Positions 1 through 5,769 of a stretch of DNA of 8,590 nt are shown piece after piece. Every line of letters starts with the position of its first letter. Position 1 is the first letter of the stretch. The translations under genes were made by a program, and so were the position numbers. This stretch comes from Bacillota bacterium (lineage in GTDB: Bacteria; Bacillota_E; Sulfobacillia; Sulfobacillales; Sulfobacillaceae): positions 1 to 8,590 of the forward strand of contig JAKADW010000009.1 of NCBI GenBank assembly GCA_021820165.1, given 5' to 3'. The notes beneath the pieces were generated by a model. It was not told the DNA's origin and did no database searches. It saw nothing but the letters and a program-made list of their open reading frames with translations.

Positions 1-105
1 GGGATTAAGGCGGCGCATCATCGCCGGCCCTATCTCTGGTATGCCCGATTAGCGCTCGCTGCCATGGTCTCCCACCACGAGGCCTGGATCCGCACCGCCG
101 CGTAA
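1..105 (+). CDS. Possible C-terminal end of a gene cut by the window edge
   Basis: Frame 1 is open from the first base to a TAA at 103-105, giving 34 residues. They include two His pairs, the motif RRPYLWYARLALAAM and a final WIRTAA. Third codon positions are mostly G or C, as in the definite genes here, which favours real coding sequence over chance. The start lies outside the window, so length and function are unknown and I recognise no family. The opposite strand is also open across this stretch, but its translation is rich in Arg and Cys with no domain, so it is probably the shadow. Confidence 0.35.
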   Translation, partial: GIKAAHHRRPYLWYARLALAAMVSHHEAWIRTAA

Positions 106-680
106 AGCGGCAGTCGACAAGGAGGTGATGATCGACTAACCCATCGTCGCGTATTTTGAGTCGTTTGTCACGACTCGGGCATTTACGAAAAAATGGGCAG
201 GGAATCGCCAACAAGTCTTCGACTCCCGCACGTCAAGGACTTTATGAAAATTCTCCTAGCCCATTAGCCGGATGATTAGAGACCGACAAGACAACTTCCT
301 TCGATTGATCCGACACACCACGGCGCTGCCATCAAAACAACGGCAATGTGCTGGCAAACGCTTAAGATTAGGATAACCTGTCATCCCACAGACACGTCGA
401 CCATCAGCATCTCACGGGCTTGACATCGCCGTATCCAAAGGAACATCCCGATCGTCGTTGTTATCCCCGCCTAATCAAGCACCAACACATCCATGTCGCC
501 ACCAAATCATCGGCCCCACGGGAGCACACGATATCCCCTACCATGCCCCCCACCCGAGGCAGGACCTCACTATGCCCTCCTCTGCGCGGGAGTCCTTATG
601 TGACGCATAACGATAAGTTATCTTTTCCCATAACGGAGGATCGTTGTCACTGCCCACACATCCGATACGATATTTCTTAA
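106..680. other. Gene-poor stretch, no supported gene
   Basis: No frame here gives a protein with recognisable motifs. The longest plus-strand frame (420-680) is rich in Pro, His, Arg and Cys and has no ribosome binding site. A near-consensus Shine-Dalgarno (AAGGAGG) ends at 125 but leads only to a start followed by ATC GAC TAA, so it is not productive. A perfect 7-bp inverted repeat (GAGTCGT at 158-164, ACGACTC at 170-176) lies downstream of the partial gene at the left edge. It could end that transcript but lacks a T run. A short palindrome, GATAAGTTATC, lies at 612-622. The stretch may be eroded gene or mobile-element DNA, but I see no transposase motif or terminal repeats. Confidence 0.4.
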
Positions 681-685
681 GTCGC

Positions 686-733
686 AAAATTGTATAATTT
701 TCTCCGCTCGCAAAGCATTCTGTGAGAATGCTT
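686..733 (+). promoter_or_regulatory. Candidate promoter and palindromic operator upstream of the MFS transporter
   Basis: A consensus -10 hexamer TATAAT lies at 693-698, inside a small inverted repeat (AAAATT at 686-691, AATTTT at 696-701). No good -35 is present at the usual distance, so the promoter would be weak or activator-dependent. Just downstream is a perfect 9-bp inverted repeat with a 3-base centre: AAGCATTCT at 713-721 and AGAATGCTT at 725-733. Its position, straddling or just after the expected transcription start, suits a repressor operator, or an RNA hairpin at the 5' end of the message. The regulator is unknown, and the repeat does not have the T-N11-A form of a LysR site. Confidence 0.35.
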
Positions 734-895
734 CGCTCTTCCGGGGAAATGGCACGATTAGGCGACCCGCGCTGTTATTTGGCGATAACGGCGAACCCGT
801 ACCACACGTCTTCTGACCAAAGACGTGATTCTTCGGTCTGAACCTCTAGACCGCTGGCTATGACTGCTGATGAGCTTACGAAGGGAGTGTCTGGC
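734..895 (+). promoter_or_regulatory. Hairpin-rich 5' leader of the transporter operon
   Basis: If transcription starts near 705, the transporter message has a leader of about 190 bases. Three more inverted repeats follow the 713-733 palindrome: 771-778 with 785-792 (8 pairs, one wobble), 805-812 with 820-827 (8 perfect pairs, CACGTCTT/AAGACGTG), and 835-839 with 848-852 (5 pairs). No T run follows any of them, so none looks like a simple terminator. I do not recognise a known riboswitch core. The ribosome binding site AAGGGAG at 881-887 lies beyond the last hairpin and appears accessible. Confidence 0.25.
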
Positions 896-2305
896 ATGGC
901 GACAGCGACAAGGTCGGTTCCGTACCAATTGGTGCGCGATGCAACCGGCCGAGTCTATCGCATTGGCGAATCCCCGCGCGACATTATGGGATACAGTCGT
1001 CTAGTAATGCTGTTTTTACCTTGGATTGGAATGATGTTGGCATCCACCTTGGAATATGGGTGGGGCGCAGCCTCAGCCACAGTGGCCCATGAGTATCATT
1101 GGAGCCTGACCACCGCATTTTGGAACTACTCCGTCTACGTGCTGTTTGAAGCCGGCGTATCGTACTTCAATGGCCGATTTCGTGAGCGTGCAACCTGGTG
1201 GACCCCCAAAAGGGCGATCTTAGTTGGAGGAATCGCGGTCGCTATCGCCTATTTCTTCCTCGCACATTCCGTGGCTCCATGGATTTCATATGCCGGCTAT
1301 GCAGCCATTGGGGGCATCGGATCGGGTCTCGTGTACTCCACCTGTGTCAACATGGTCGCCAAATGGTTTCCTGAGAAAAAGGGATGGCGGACAGGTTTTG
1401 TAGACGGTGGCTGGGCTTACGGTGCGGTACCCTTCATCATTCTTTACGCAACGTCATTTAACGTCCACGATTTCATCTCCATTCTCTACATGACAGGAGC
1501 TATCCTGGGAGGTGGCTTAATCATCATCAGCTTCTGGTTCAAGGATCCCCCGTCAAGCTGGTGGCCCGCCGATGTCGATCCCATAAAGTGGTCTGAAGAC
1601 AAGCGGGCATGGTCGTTGAAGCACAATCCTCCCGCTCTACGGCAACTAACCACCGGGCAAATGTGGCGGACCCATCAGCCCAAGTGGATGGTTCTGGAGT
1701 TCCTATTCATTGCGGGGACCTCACTCTTTGGCGTCGGCTTCTATTACCCCTTCGCCGTCGCCATGCATCTCGGCGCAGTAGCCATTATTGCCGGAGCAAC
1801 CGGGTTTGCCTTCACGGACGGCATTGGACGCCCGCTAGTTGGCTTGTTCTCGGATCTTGTGAGCCGACGTTGGGCGGAGGTCGTGGTGTACTCGCTTCTG
1901 GGAGCCACCACGTTGGGCTCGTTATTCTCGGCCGAAGCTCACCTTCCCGTACTATTTGTCATTTTCGCCCTGCTGTCGGGCGGCACGTCCGGCTCCTTGT
2001 TCGTGCTAAACCCGTTGATGGTCAGCGATTATTATGGGACAGACCATCAAACCGAAAACTACGGTACCATCTACGCGGCCAAAATCGTGGGGGGCTTTTA
2101 CGGTGGCGCAGTGGCCGCGTACCTGATTACCGGCACCAGCAGCTATACGTGGGCCTTTACGGTAGCGGCATTGATGGCCTTTGCGGCAGCAGGAATTGCC
2201 GCAGCATTCTTCCAGCGTCCAACCGAGGCGGAAGTCCGTCGAGCCATGGGGGATGAAGAATTTGAGAAACAGGCGCAAACTGCCGAGCCGGTATCAAGCG
2301 CCTAA
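896..2305 (+). CDS. MFS transporter, oxalate/formate antiporter (OFA)-like family
   Basis: This encodes a 469-residue inner-membrane transporter of the major facilitator superfamily. About twelve hydrophobic segments can be seen, six between residues 35 and 215 and six between 263 and 438, with a polar Trp-rich central loop near 216-262. The stretch KWFPEKKGWRTG (156-167), between helices 4 and 5, is typical of OFA proteins. GLFSDLVSRR (316-325) is the second motif-A-like loop. Lys396 in helix 11 sits in an AAK motif that probably corresponds to the substrate-binding lysine of OxlT. The family moves small carboxylates such as oxalate, formate or pyruvate; the substrate here cannot be fixed. 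I chose the ATG at 896 because AAGGGAG lies 8 bases upstream. An in-frame ATG at 860 has no ribosome binding site and would add 12 residues. The last 30 residues are charged and cytoplasmic. A tiny membrane protein follows on the same strand. Confidence 0.88.
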   Translation: MATATRSVPYQLVRDATGRVYRIGESPRDIMGYSRLVMLFLPWIGMMLASTLEYGWGAASATVAHEYHWSLTTAFWNYSVYVLFEAGVSYFNGRFRERATWWTPKRAILVGGIAVAIAYFFLAHSVAPWISYAGYAAIGGIGSGLVYSTCVNMVAKWFPEKKGWRTGFVDGGWAYGAVPFIILYATSFNVHDFISILYMTGAILGGGLIIISFWFKDPPSSWWPADVDPIKWSEDKRAWSLKHNPPALRQLTTGQMWRTHQPKWMVLEFLFIAGTSLFGVGFYYPFAVAMHLGAVAIIAGATGFAFTDGIGRPLVGLFSDLVSRRWAEVVVYSLLGATTLGSLFSAEAHLPVLFVIFALLSGGTSGSLFVLNPLMVSDYYGTDHQTENYGTIYAAKIVGGFYGGAVAAYLITGTSSYTWAFTVAALMAFAAAGIAAAFFQRPTEAEVRRAMGDEEFEKQAQTAEPVSSA

Positions 2306-2386
2306 AGACCGCCCCCACCCTGGGATCTTGGCCAACGGGCTCGGATCCCTTTCTGTGCCCGATTGGCACATCAGGAGGGATAGCTA

Positions 2387-2536
2387 ATGCACGGCCTTCC
2401 GAGTACGGTTGCAGCATTTCGCCTGCTCAACTTCAAACACCCGCCGTGGTTGATATTAGGTCTCGTATTGGGCGCAGCCCTGGTATCTCGTAGTCTGATG
2501 TTTCTGATCGCTATGTGGCGGGATCAGAAACGATAG
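2387..2536 (+). CDS. 49-residue single-helix membrane protein, likely transporter accessory subunit
   Basis: This small gene lies 81 bases after the transporter stop and is easily missed by length cut-offs. A textbook AGGAGG (2373-2378) stands 8 bases before the ATG, and the frame ends in TAG at 2534-2536. The 49-residue product has a short polar N-terminus, PPW at 19-21, one hydrophobic stretch at about 21-43 (LILGLVLGAALVS and SLMFLIAMW, split by Arg35), and a basic RDQKR tail. The basic tail suggests a cytoplasmic C-terminus. A small hairpin (GTGCC 2355-2359, GGCAC 2365-2369) sits just before the ribosome binding site, and a longer-looped one (2322-2327 with 2344-2349) precedes it. I recall tiny proteins beside OFA-type transporters being annotated as MFS transporter small subunit; this matches in place and form, but homology was not tested. 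Confidence 0.75.
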   Translation: MHGLPSTVAAFRLLNFKHPPWLILGLVLGAALVSRSLMFLIAMWRDQKR

Positions 2537-2554
2537 CCTATATTCCCCACAGCC

Positions 2555-2594
2555 TAAAACTCCGGATATCCGTGACCGCGGATCCGGAGTTTTA
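2555..2594. terminator. Bidirectional intrinsic terminator between convergent genes
   Basis: A perfect 13-bp inverted repeat (TAAAACTCCGGAT at 2555-2567, ATCCGGAGTTTTA at 2582-2594) encloses a 14-base centre that can add a few inner CCG/CGG pairs. The outer arms are A4 and T4, so each strand ends its hairpin in a short T run. It starts 18 bases after the 49-residue gene stop. It also lies 67 bases beyond the stop of the convergent 66-residue gene, so it can end both transcripts. Confidence 0.85.
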
Positions 2595-2661
2595 TATTGG
2601 GAGAGTCTGGCTTGGCGACACCGTTCGGCAGTTTGGCGCCTGCCGATTTCTGTGCGTCTTC

Positions 2662-2862
2662 CTAGGCGCCTTTCGCCATGCGATTATCAGGCACAAGAGC
2701 CGAAGCCTTCTTCGGGAACCGGCCACGGACTTCGTAGACCTTGGCGGCCAGCATGAAGAGGACGACACTGACAATCACAACCATGATAACCCAGGCACCC
2801 AGGTTTGCGCCAAAGGCATGCACGATTTGTGAAACCGCGTAGTGGTTAAGTGGTGGTAACAT
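2662..2862 (-). CDS. 66-residue single-helix membrane protein of unknown function
   Basis: The product has a short N-terminal region (MLPPLNHYAVSQIVHAFGAN), one very hydrophobic segment at about 21-40 (LGAWVIMVVIVSVVLFMLAA), and a basic tail with RGRFPKK at 46-52. By the positive-inside rule it would be a small membrane protein with its C-terminus in the cytoplasm. Start choice: GAGGAG at 2872-2877 on this strand abuts one ATG (2871) with no spacing, but stands 9 bases before the next ATG at 2862, which I prefer. The frame stays open upstream to 2967, but that extension crosses the putative LysR operator and has no ribosome binding site. The gene lies 109 bases downstream of the LysR gene on the same strand and shares a terminator with the transporter unit. 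I recognise no family; a small subunit of a larger membrane complex is possible. Confidence 0.65.
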   Translation of the reverse strand: MLPPLNHYAVSQIVHAFGANLGAWVIMVVIVSVVLFMLAAKVYEVRGRFPKKASALVPDNRMAKGA

Positions 2863-2895
2863 TGTGTTCATCTCCTCTATCTCGTTTTCATACCT

Positions 2896-2924
2896 AGCGT
2901 AAGGCCTAACGATTTCGCGAACAA
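2896..2924 (-). promoter_or_regulatory. Candidate weak promoter of the 66-residue membrane protein gene
   Basis: Read on the minus strand, TTGTTC (2924-2919) and TACGCT (2901-2896) are 17 bases apart. Each matches the sigma-70 consensus at three of six positions, as is common at activator-dependent promoters. The predicted start near 2889 leaves a leader of about 27 bases that includes the GAGGAG site. An 8-bp palindrome TTCGCGAA (2914-2921) overlaps the -35 end. The match was chosen after seeing the nearby operator, so treat it as tentative. Confidence 0.3.
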
Positions 2925-2943
2925 TAACGGCCGCCACACATCG

Positions 2944-2966
2944 TGATATAGAAATTCCCAATATCA
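2944..2966. promoter_or_regulatory. Putative LysR-type regulator binding site (T-N11-A dyad)
   Basis: TGATAT (2944-2949) and ATATCA (2961-2966) form a perfect 6-bp dyad around 11 bases, exactly the T-N11-A architecture of LysR-family recognition sites. It lies immediately after the LysR gene stop and is centred at 2955, about 66 bases upstream of the start predicted for the 66-residue gene. That is the usual distance for a LysR-family recognition site. Site form and position are seen; binding by the neighbouring regulator is inferred. Confidence 0.55.
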
Positions 2967-2971
2967 ATAAA

Positions 2972-3910
2972 CTAACGCGAGACGCCCATAGGGTTCTCGA
3001 CGCTTTTGGGTGCTGGCCATTGCTGACGCCGACTATGCTGCCAAATGGTCGCAGTCATTGCTTTCGCAGCCGGAGAGAGTTCCGCATCGGACGCCGTCAC
3101 CAGGGCAATCGCGCGCGTCATCATGGGCTCGATGGGCACAATTCTTACCCGACCCGATCGCTGGTGCTCTAAGGCCGCTTCCCGCGGAACGATTGAAACT
3201 CCAAGTCCGGACGCGACGAATCCAATCACGGCACTGAGACTCGAGGCCTCCGCCGCGGGCTTGGGATCAAAGCCGGCCGTTTGACAGAGCGCACCCACCG
3301 TCCGCGTAAGGCCAAAGCCGGGCCTAAAAAGAATCCACGGGCGGTCGCGGACATCTATAAGGGTCCCCGGACGATCCTCCTCCCGCGATCCATTGGCATC
3401 AATGAGTACGAGTTCTTCCTGCCAAAGGGGCGTAATTTCGACGCGGTTCCCTAAGACCGGCAGTGACATAATCGCGATGTCCACAAGCTCCTCGTGCAGC
3501 TTGGATACAAGTTCAGCCGAAGGCGCTTCCATAACGGAAACATCTACCTGAGGATGCAACCGGTGGAATTCCTGGTAGATGGCGGGGAAGTGATGAGTGG
3601 ACACGGGAGACACTGGGCTAAGCCCCAGAACCACGGTGCCGTCAATAGCCTCCTTCATTTCTTGTACGCGCACCGGGATGGCGCGAGCGGCTCGAATAAC
3701 CGCGCGCGCATCGGCGACAACGCGCTGCCCAACGTCGGTAAGCGCCATGCCTCGACTCCTTCGGTGCAAAAGCTCGGTGCCTAATTCTTGCTCCAAGAGT
3801 TGAATTTGGTGGCTGACCGTCGGTTGAGTGATTCCATAGAAATCAGCGGTGGCCGACAGCGATCCTCGGTCGGCGATTGACACGAGGAGCTCCAGTTGAT
3901 AGAGAGTCAC
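2972..3910 (-). CDS. LysR-type transcriptional regulator
   Basis: This encodes a 312-residue DNA-binding regulator of normal length for the family. The N-terminus (MTLYQLELLVSIADRGSLSA) leads into a winged helix-turn-helix at about residues 17-40 with the hallmark ITQPTVSHQIQLLEQELG. A linker helix runs to about 85, followed by a periplasmic-binding-like effector domain. There GTVVLGLSP opens the first lobe and VASGLGVSIVPREAA is the conserved late motif. I prefer the GTG at 3910, since AGGGGGG stands 5 bases upstream; the GTG five codons earlier (3925) has no good ribosome binding site. The gene lies 400 bases downstream of the aminotransferase/dehydrogenase pair, on the same strand. The effector is unknown. 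The T-N11-A dyad just past its 3' end points to the 66-residue membrane protein gene as a target; control of the beta-alanine pair is also possible. Confidence 0.9.
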   Translation of the reverse strand: MTLYQLELLVSIADRGSLSATADFYGITQPTVSHQIQLLEQELGTELLHRRSRGMALTDVGQRVVADARAVIRAARAIPVRVQEMKEAIDGTVVLGLSPVSPVSTHHFPAIYQEFHRLHPQVDVSVMEAPSAELVSKLHEELVDIAIMSLPVLGNRVEITPLWQEELVLIDANGSREEDRPGTLIDVRDRPWILFRPGFGLTRTVGALCQTAGFDPKPAAEASSLSAVIGFVASGLGVSIVPREAALEHQRSGRVRIVPIEPMMTRAIALVTASDAELSPAAKAMTATIWQHSRRQQWPAPKSVENPMGVSR

Positions 3911-3932
3911 CGAATCCCCCCTCACTACTACC

Positions 3933-3972
3933 CACTAACATAGTGCGGCGATCCGTACCCTATTGCAACAAT
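3933..3972 (-). promoter_or_regulatory. Candidate promoter of the LysR gene with two short palindromes
   Basis: On the minus strand TTGCAA (3968-3963) and CACTAT (3945-3940) are 17 bases apart, giving a start near 3933 and a 22-base leader that contains the ribosome binding site. Each box lies in a small palindrome: ATTG-CAA-CAAT at 3962-3972 and CACTA-ACA-TAGTG at 3933-3945. LysR regulators often repress their own genes, so either could be an autoregulatory site. The promoter match is only partial. Confidence 0.3.
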
Positions 3973-4309
3973 TCGGTCGTGATTGGTCGCTTTCCGTGGG
4001 TCAATGGCTCCGTTAGGGCACTTCCGTCAAGAGTGGCGTGATCGGTGCCGTTTATTTGAATGCCGTATGGTCCCTAATCCAGCGAGCTGGAATCGGCCCA
4101 AAAGCGCTCCTAAGTTAGGACCACGGCATCGAGATAGTACTCGCGGGATCAAGTGCCGGAGCATCCCGGGTGGCCGGTGCTCCACCACCCGATGCACCCC
4201 GCACCCCTTCCGGAGGCCATTTCGCGGCAACTCCGGTTGGAGGTCACACCGCCAAAGCTCGGAAATCCACCCCAAGGTCCTAATCCCTCTCCCGGGTCTC
4301 CTGCTCAGG
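3973..4309. other. Non-coding gap between dehydrogenase and LysR genes, with a strong hairpin
   Basis: No convincing protein is seen in either direction; open frames across it are Arg-, Pro- and Cys-rich and lack ribosome binding sites. The main structure is an inverted repeat at 4161-4195: GCAT then CGGGTGG, an 11-base loop, CCACCCG, then ATGC, with two unpaired C bases on one arm. Part of the same DNA can pair otherwise, as GGAGCA (4158-4163) with TGCTCC (4178-4183), extended by GTG/CAC, so the two folds exclude each other. There is no T run, so it is not an ordinary terminator. It may be a processing site, an mRNA-stabilising hairpin after the dehydrogenase gene, or a regulatory leader. 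Confidence 0.4.
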
Positions 4310-5758
4310 CTAAAATGACCAGCGAGTCGTCACAACCCGGCGCTCGGTATAAAAAAGCAGGCCATCCATCCCAGTGGCATGAAGATCGCCATAGAAGGAA
4401 TCTTTCCATCCGGAAAAAGGGAACCAGGCAACCGACGCCGCCACGCCGATGTTCACCCCGACCATGCCCGCCTCGATATGGTCGCGGAAATATTGAGCGG
4501 CTCCTCCCGATTGCGTATAGATGGTTGCCGTATTTCCAAATCGAGACTGGTTCGCCAGATCGACCGCCGCTTCAAGAGAGGGTTGGTGCATCAGGCTGAG
4601 AACCGGCCCAAAGATCTCCTCCCGGGCAATGGTCATTTCCGGGCTCACGCCGTCGAAGAGGCTGGGCCCGAGAAAAAAGCCGTCTTGTGGCACCGGATGG
4701 CGCCGGCCATCATAAACTAGACGCGCTCCTTCCTGAACTCCCCGTTCGATGTAGCTCGCCACCCGCGCCCGATGCTCATCGCGGATGAGCGGCCCCATCT
4801 CGACCGAATCATGAGCACCGTTGCCCACGTGAAGAATCTCAGCCCTGGCTCTCACGGCATCCGCTAACCATTCGCCTGCGGAACCGATAGCGATGGCCAC
4901 GGCACCAGCCAGGCACCGTTCTCCCGCTGAACCGTAGGCGGAACCGACAAGCGATTCCACGGTCCGTTCCCGGTCCGCATCGGGCAAGATGACATGAAAA
5001 TTCTTGGCACCCCCTAGCGCCTGAACCCGTTTGCCGGTGGACGACGCCGTTTGATACACGTGATGGGCTACGGGTTGAGATCCGACAAACGACACCGCCT
5101 TAATCTCTGGGTGTTGGAGGATGCGGTCAACCACGAGCCGACCGCCGTGCACGAGGTTGACCACCCCTTCCGGCAGGCCAGCCTCGTGGAGAAGTTCCAA
5201 TAACCGTAGCGAAGTCAAGGGGGTCCGTTCCGACGGCTTCAACACGAAGGTGTTGCCGGCAACAATCGCCAGGGGGATCATCCACAAGGGAATCATGGCT
5301 GGAAAATTAAAGGGCGTGATGCCCGCCACCACGCCGAGCGGAACCCTCAGCATGGCGGTCTCGACCCCGGCGGCCACTTGAGGCAGCACTTCGCCTTTCA
5401 AAAGAGACGGCGCCGAAGCCGCCAACTCAACGACTTCGATGCCGCGTCCGACTTCGTTATAGGCATCGGATAATATTTTCCCATGCTCTCGCGTCACCAA
5501 CGCGGCTAGTTCAGTCCGATTCGCCGCCAGTAGATCGCGGTAGCGAAACATCACTCGTGCGCGTTCTAAAATGGAAGTGGCAGCCCATTCTGCAAACGCC
5601 GTTTTGGCCGTCCGTACCGCAAGGTCGACGGCTTCCGAATCATCCAATCCCACCTCCCCTAACACGTCACCGGTGGCGGGGTTGTATACCGGGATCCACT
5701 CGCTAGCCCGAGGCTCGATGGCTTCCATCGCGATGAGGTGTGGCACTCGACTGGCCAT
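4310..5758 (-). CDS. mmsA: CoA-acylating methylmalonate/malonate-semialdehyde dehydrogenase
   Basis: This is a 482-residue cytoplasmic enzyme of the aldehyde dehydrogenase superfamily. The family oxidises malonate or methylmalonate semialdehyde with NAD+ and CoA, losing CO2, to acetyl-CoA or propionyl-CoA. PFNFPAMIPLWMIP (149-162) and LKPSERTP (173-180) line the cofactor site. Cys282 in SAGERCLAG is the catalytic nucleophile. The glutamate base of ordinary aldehyde dehydrogenases is missing: the site reads ALGGAKN (247-253), as expected for the CoA-dependent subgroup. Arg105 (GRG) and Arg281 (ERC) fit the subgroup's carboxylate-binding arginines. EEIFGPV (380-386) and a final SFYGDLHATGMDGLLFYTERRVVTTRW-type tail also match. 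The ATG at 5758 has AGGAGG 7 bases upstream, and that site overlaps the aminotransferase stop codon, so the two genes are co-translated. The substrate side chain cannot be settled; inositol breakdown (IolA) is less likely without other iol genes. Confidence 0.92.
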   Translation of the reverse strand: MASRVPHLIAMEAIEPRASEWIPVYNPATGDVLGEVGLDDSEAVDLAVRTAKTAFAEWAATSILERARVMFRYRDLLAANRTELAALVTREHGKILSDAYNEVGRGIEVVELAASAPSLLKGEVLPQVAAGVETAMLRVPLGVVAGITPFNFPAMIPLWMIPLAIVAGNTFVLKPSERTPLTSLRLLELLHEAGLPEGVVNLVHGGRLVVDRILQHPEIKAVSFVGSQPVAHHVYQTASSTGKRVQALGGAKNFHVILPDADRERTVESLVGSAYGSAGERCLAGAVAIAIGSAGEWLADAVRARAEILHVGNGAHDSVEMGPLIRDEHRARVASYIERGVQEGARLVYDGRRHPVPQDGFFLGPSLFDGVSPEMTIAREEIFGPVLSLMHQPSLEAAVDLANQSRFGNTATIYTQSGGAAQYFRDHIEAGMVGVNIGVAASVAWFPFSGWKDSFYGDLHATGMDGLLFYTERRVVTTRWSF

Positions 5759-5769
5759 GCCGGACCCTC

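Noticed and set aside
865..885. CTGATGAG followed shortly by CGAAG, reminiscent of a hammerhead ribozyme core
   Set aside because: The second core should read GAAA, stem II would have only one or two pairs, and no cleavage-site stem is present.
860..895. Upstream ATG at 860 as transporter start
   Set aside because: No Shine-Dalgarno precedes it, whereas the ATG at 896 has AAGGGAG at 8-base spacing.
1609..2256. A 215-residue plus-strand frame within the transporter gene
   Set aside because: It is a shadow of the transporter in another frame: Arg-, Ser- and His-rich, without motifs, while the transporter frame encodes a full 12-helix protein.
4161..4195. T-box-like GGGTGG element in the leader upstream of the LysR gene
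   Set aside because: The GGGTGG is not followed by the NACCRCG part of the T-box sequence, there is no terminator with a T run, and the downstream gene is a regulator rather than an amino-acid gene.
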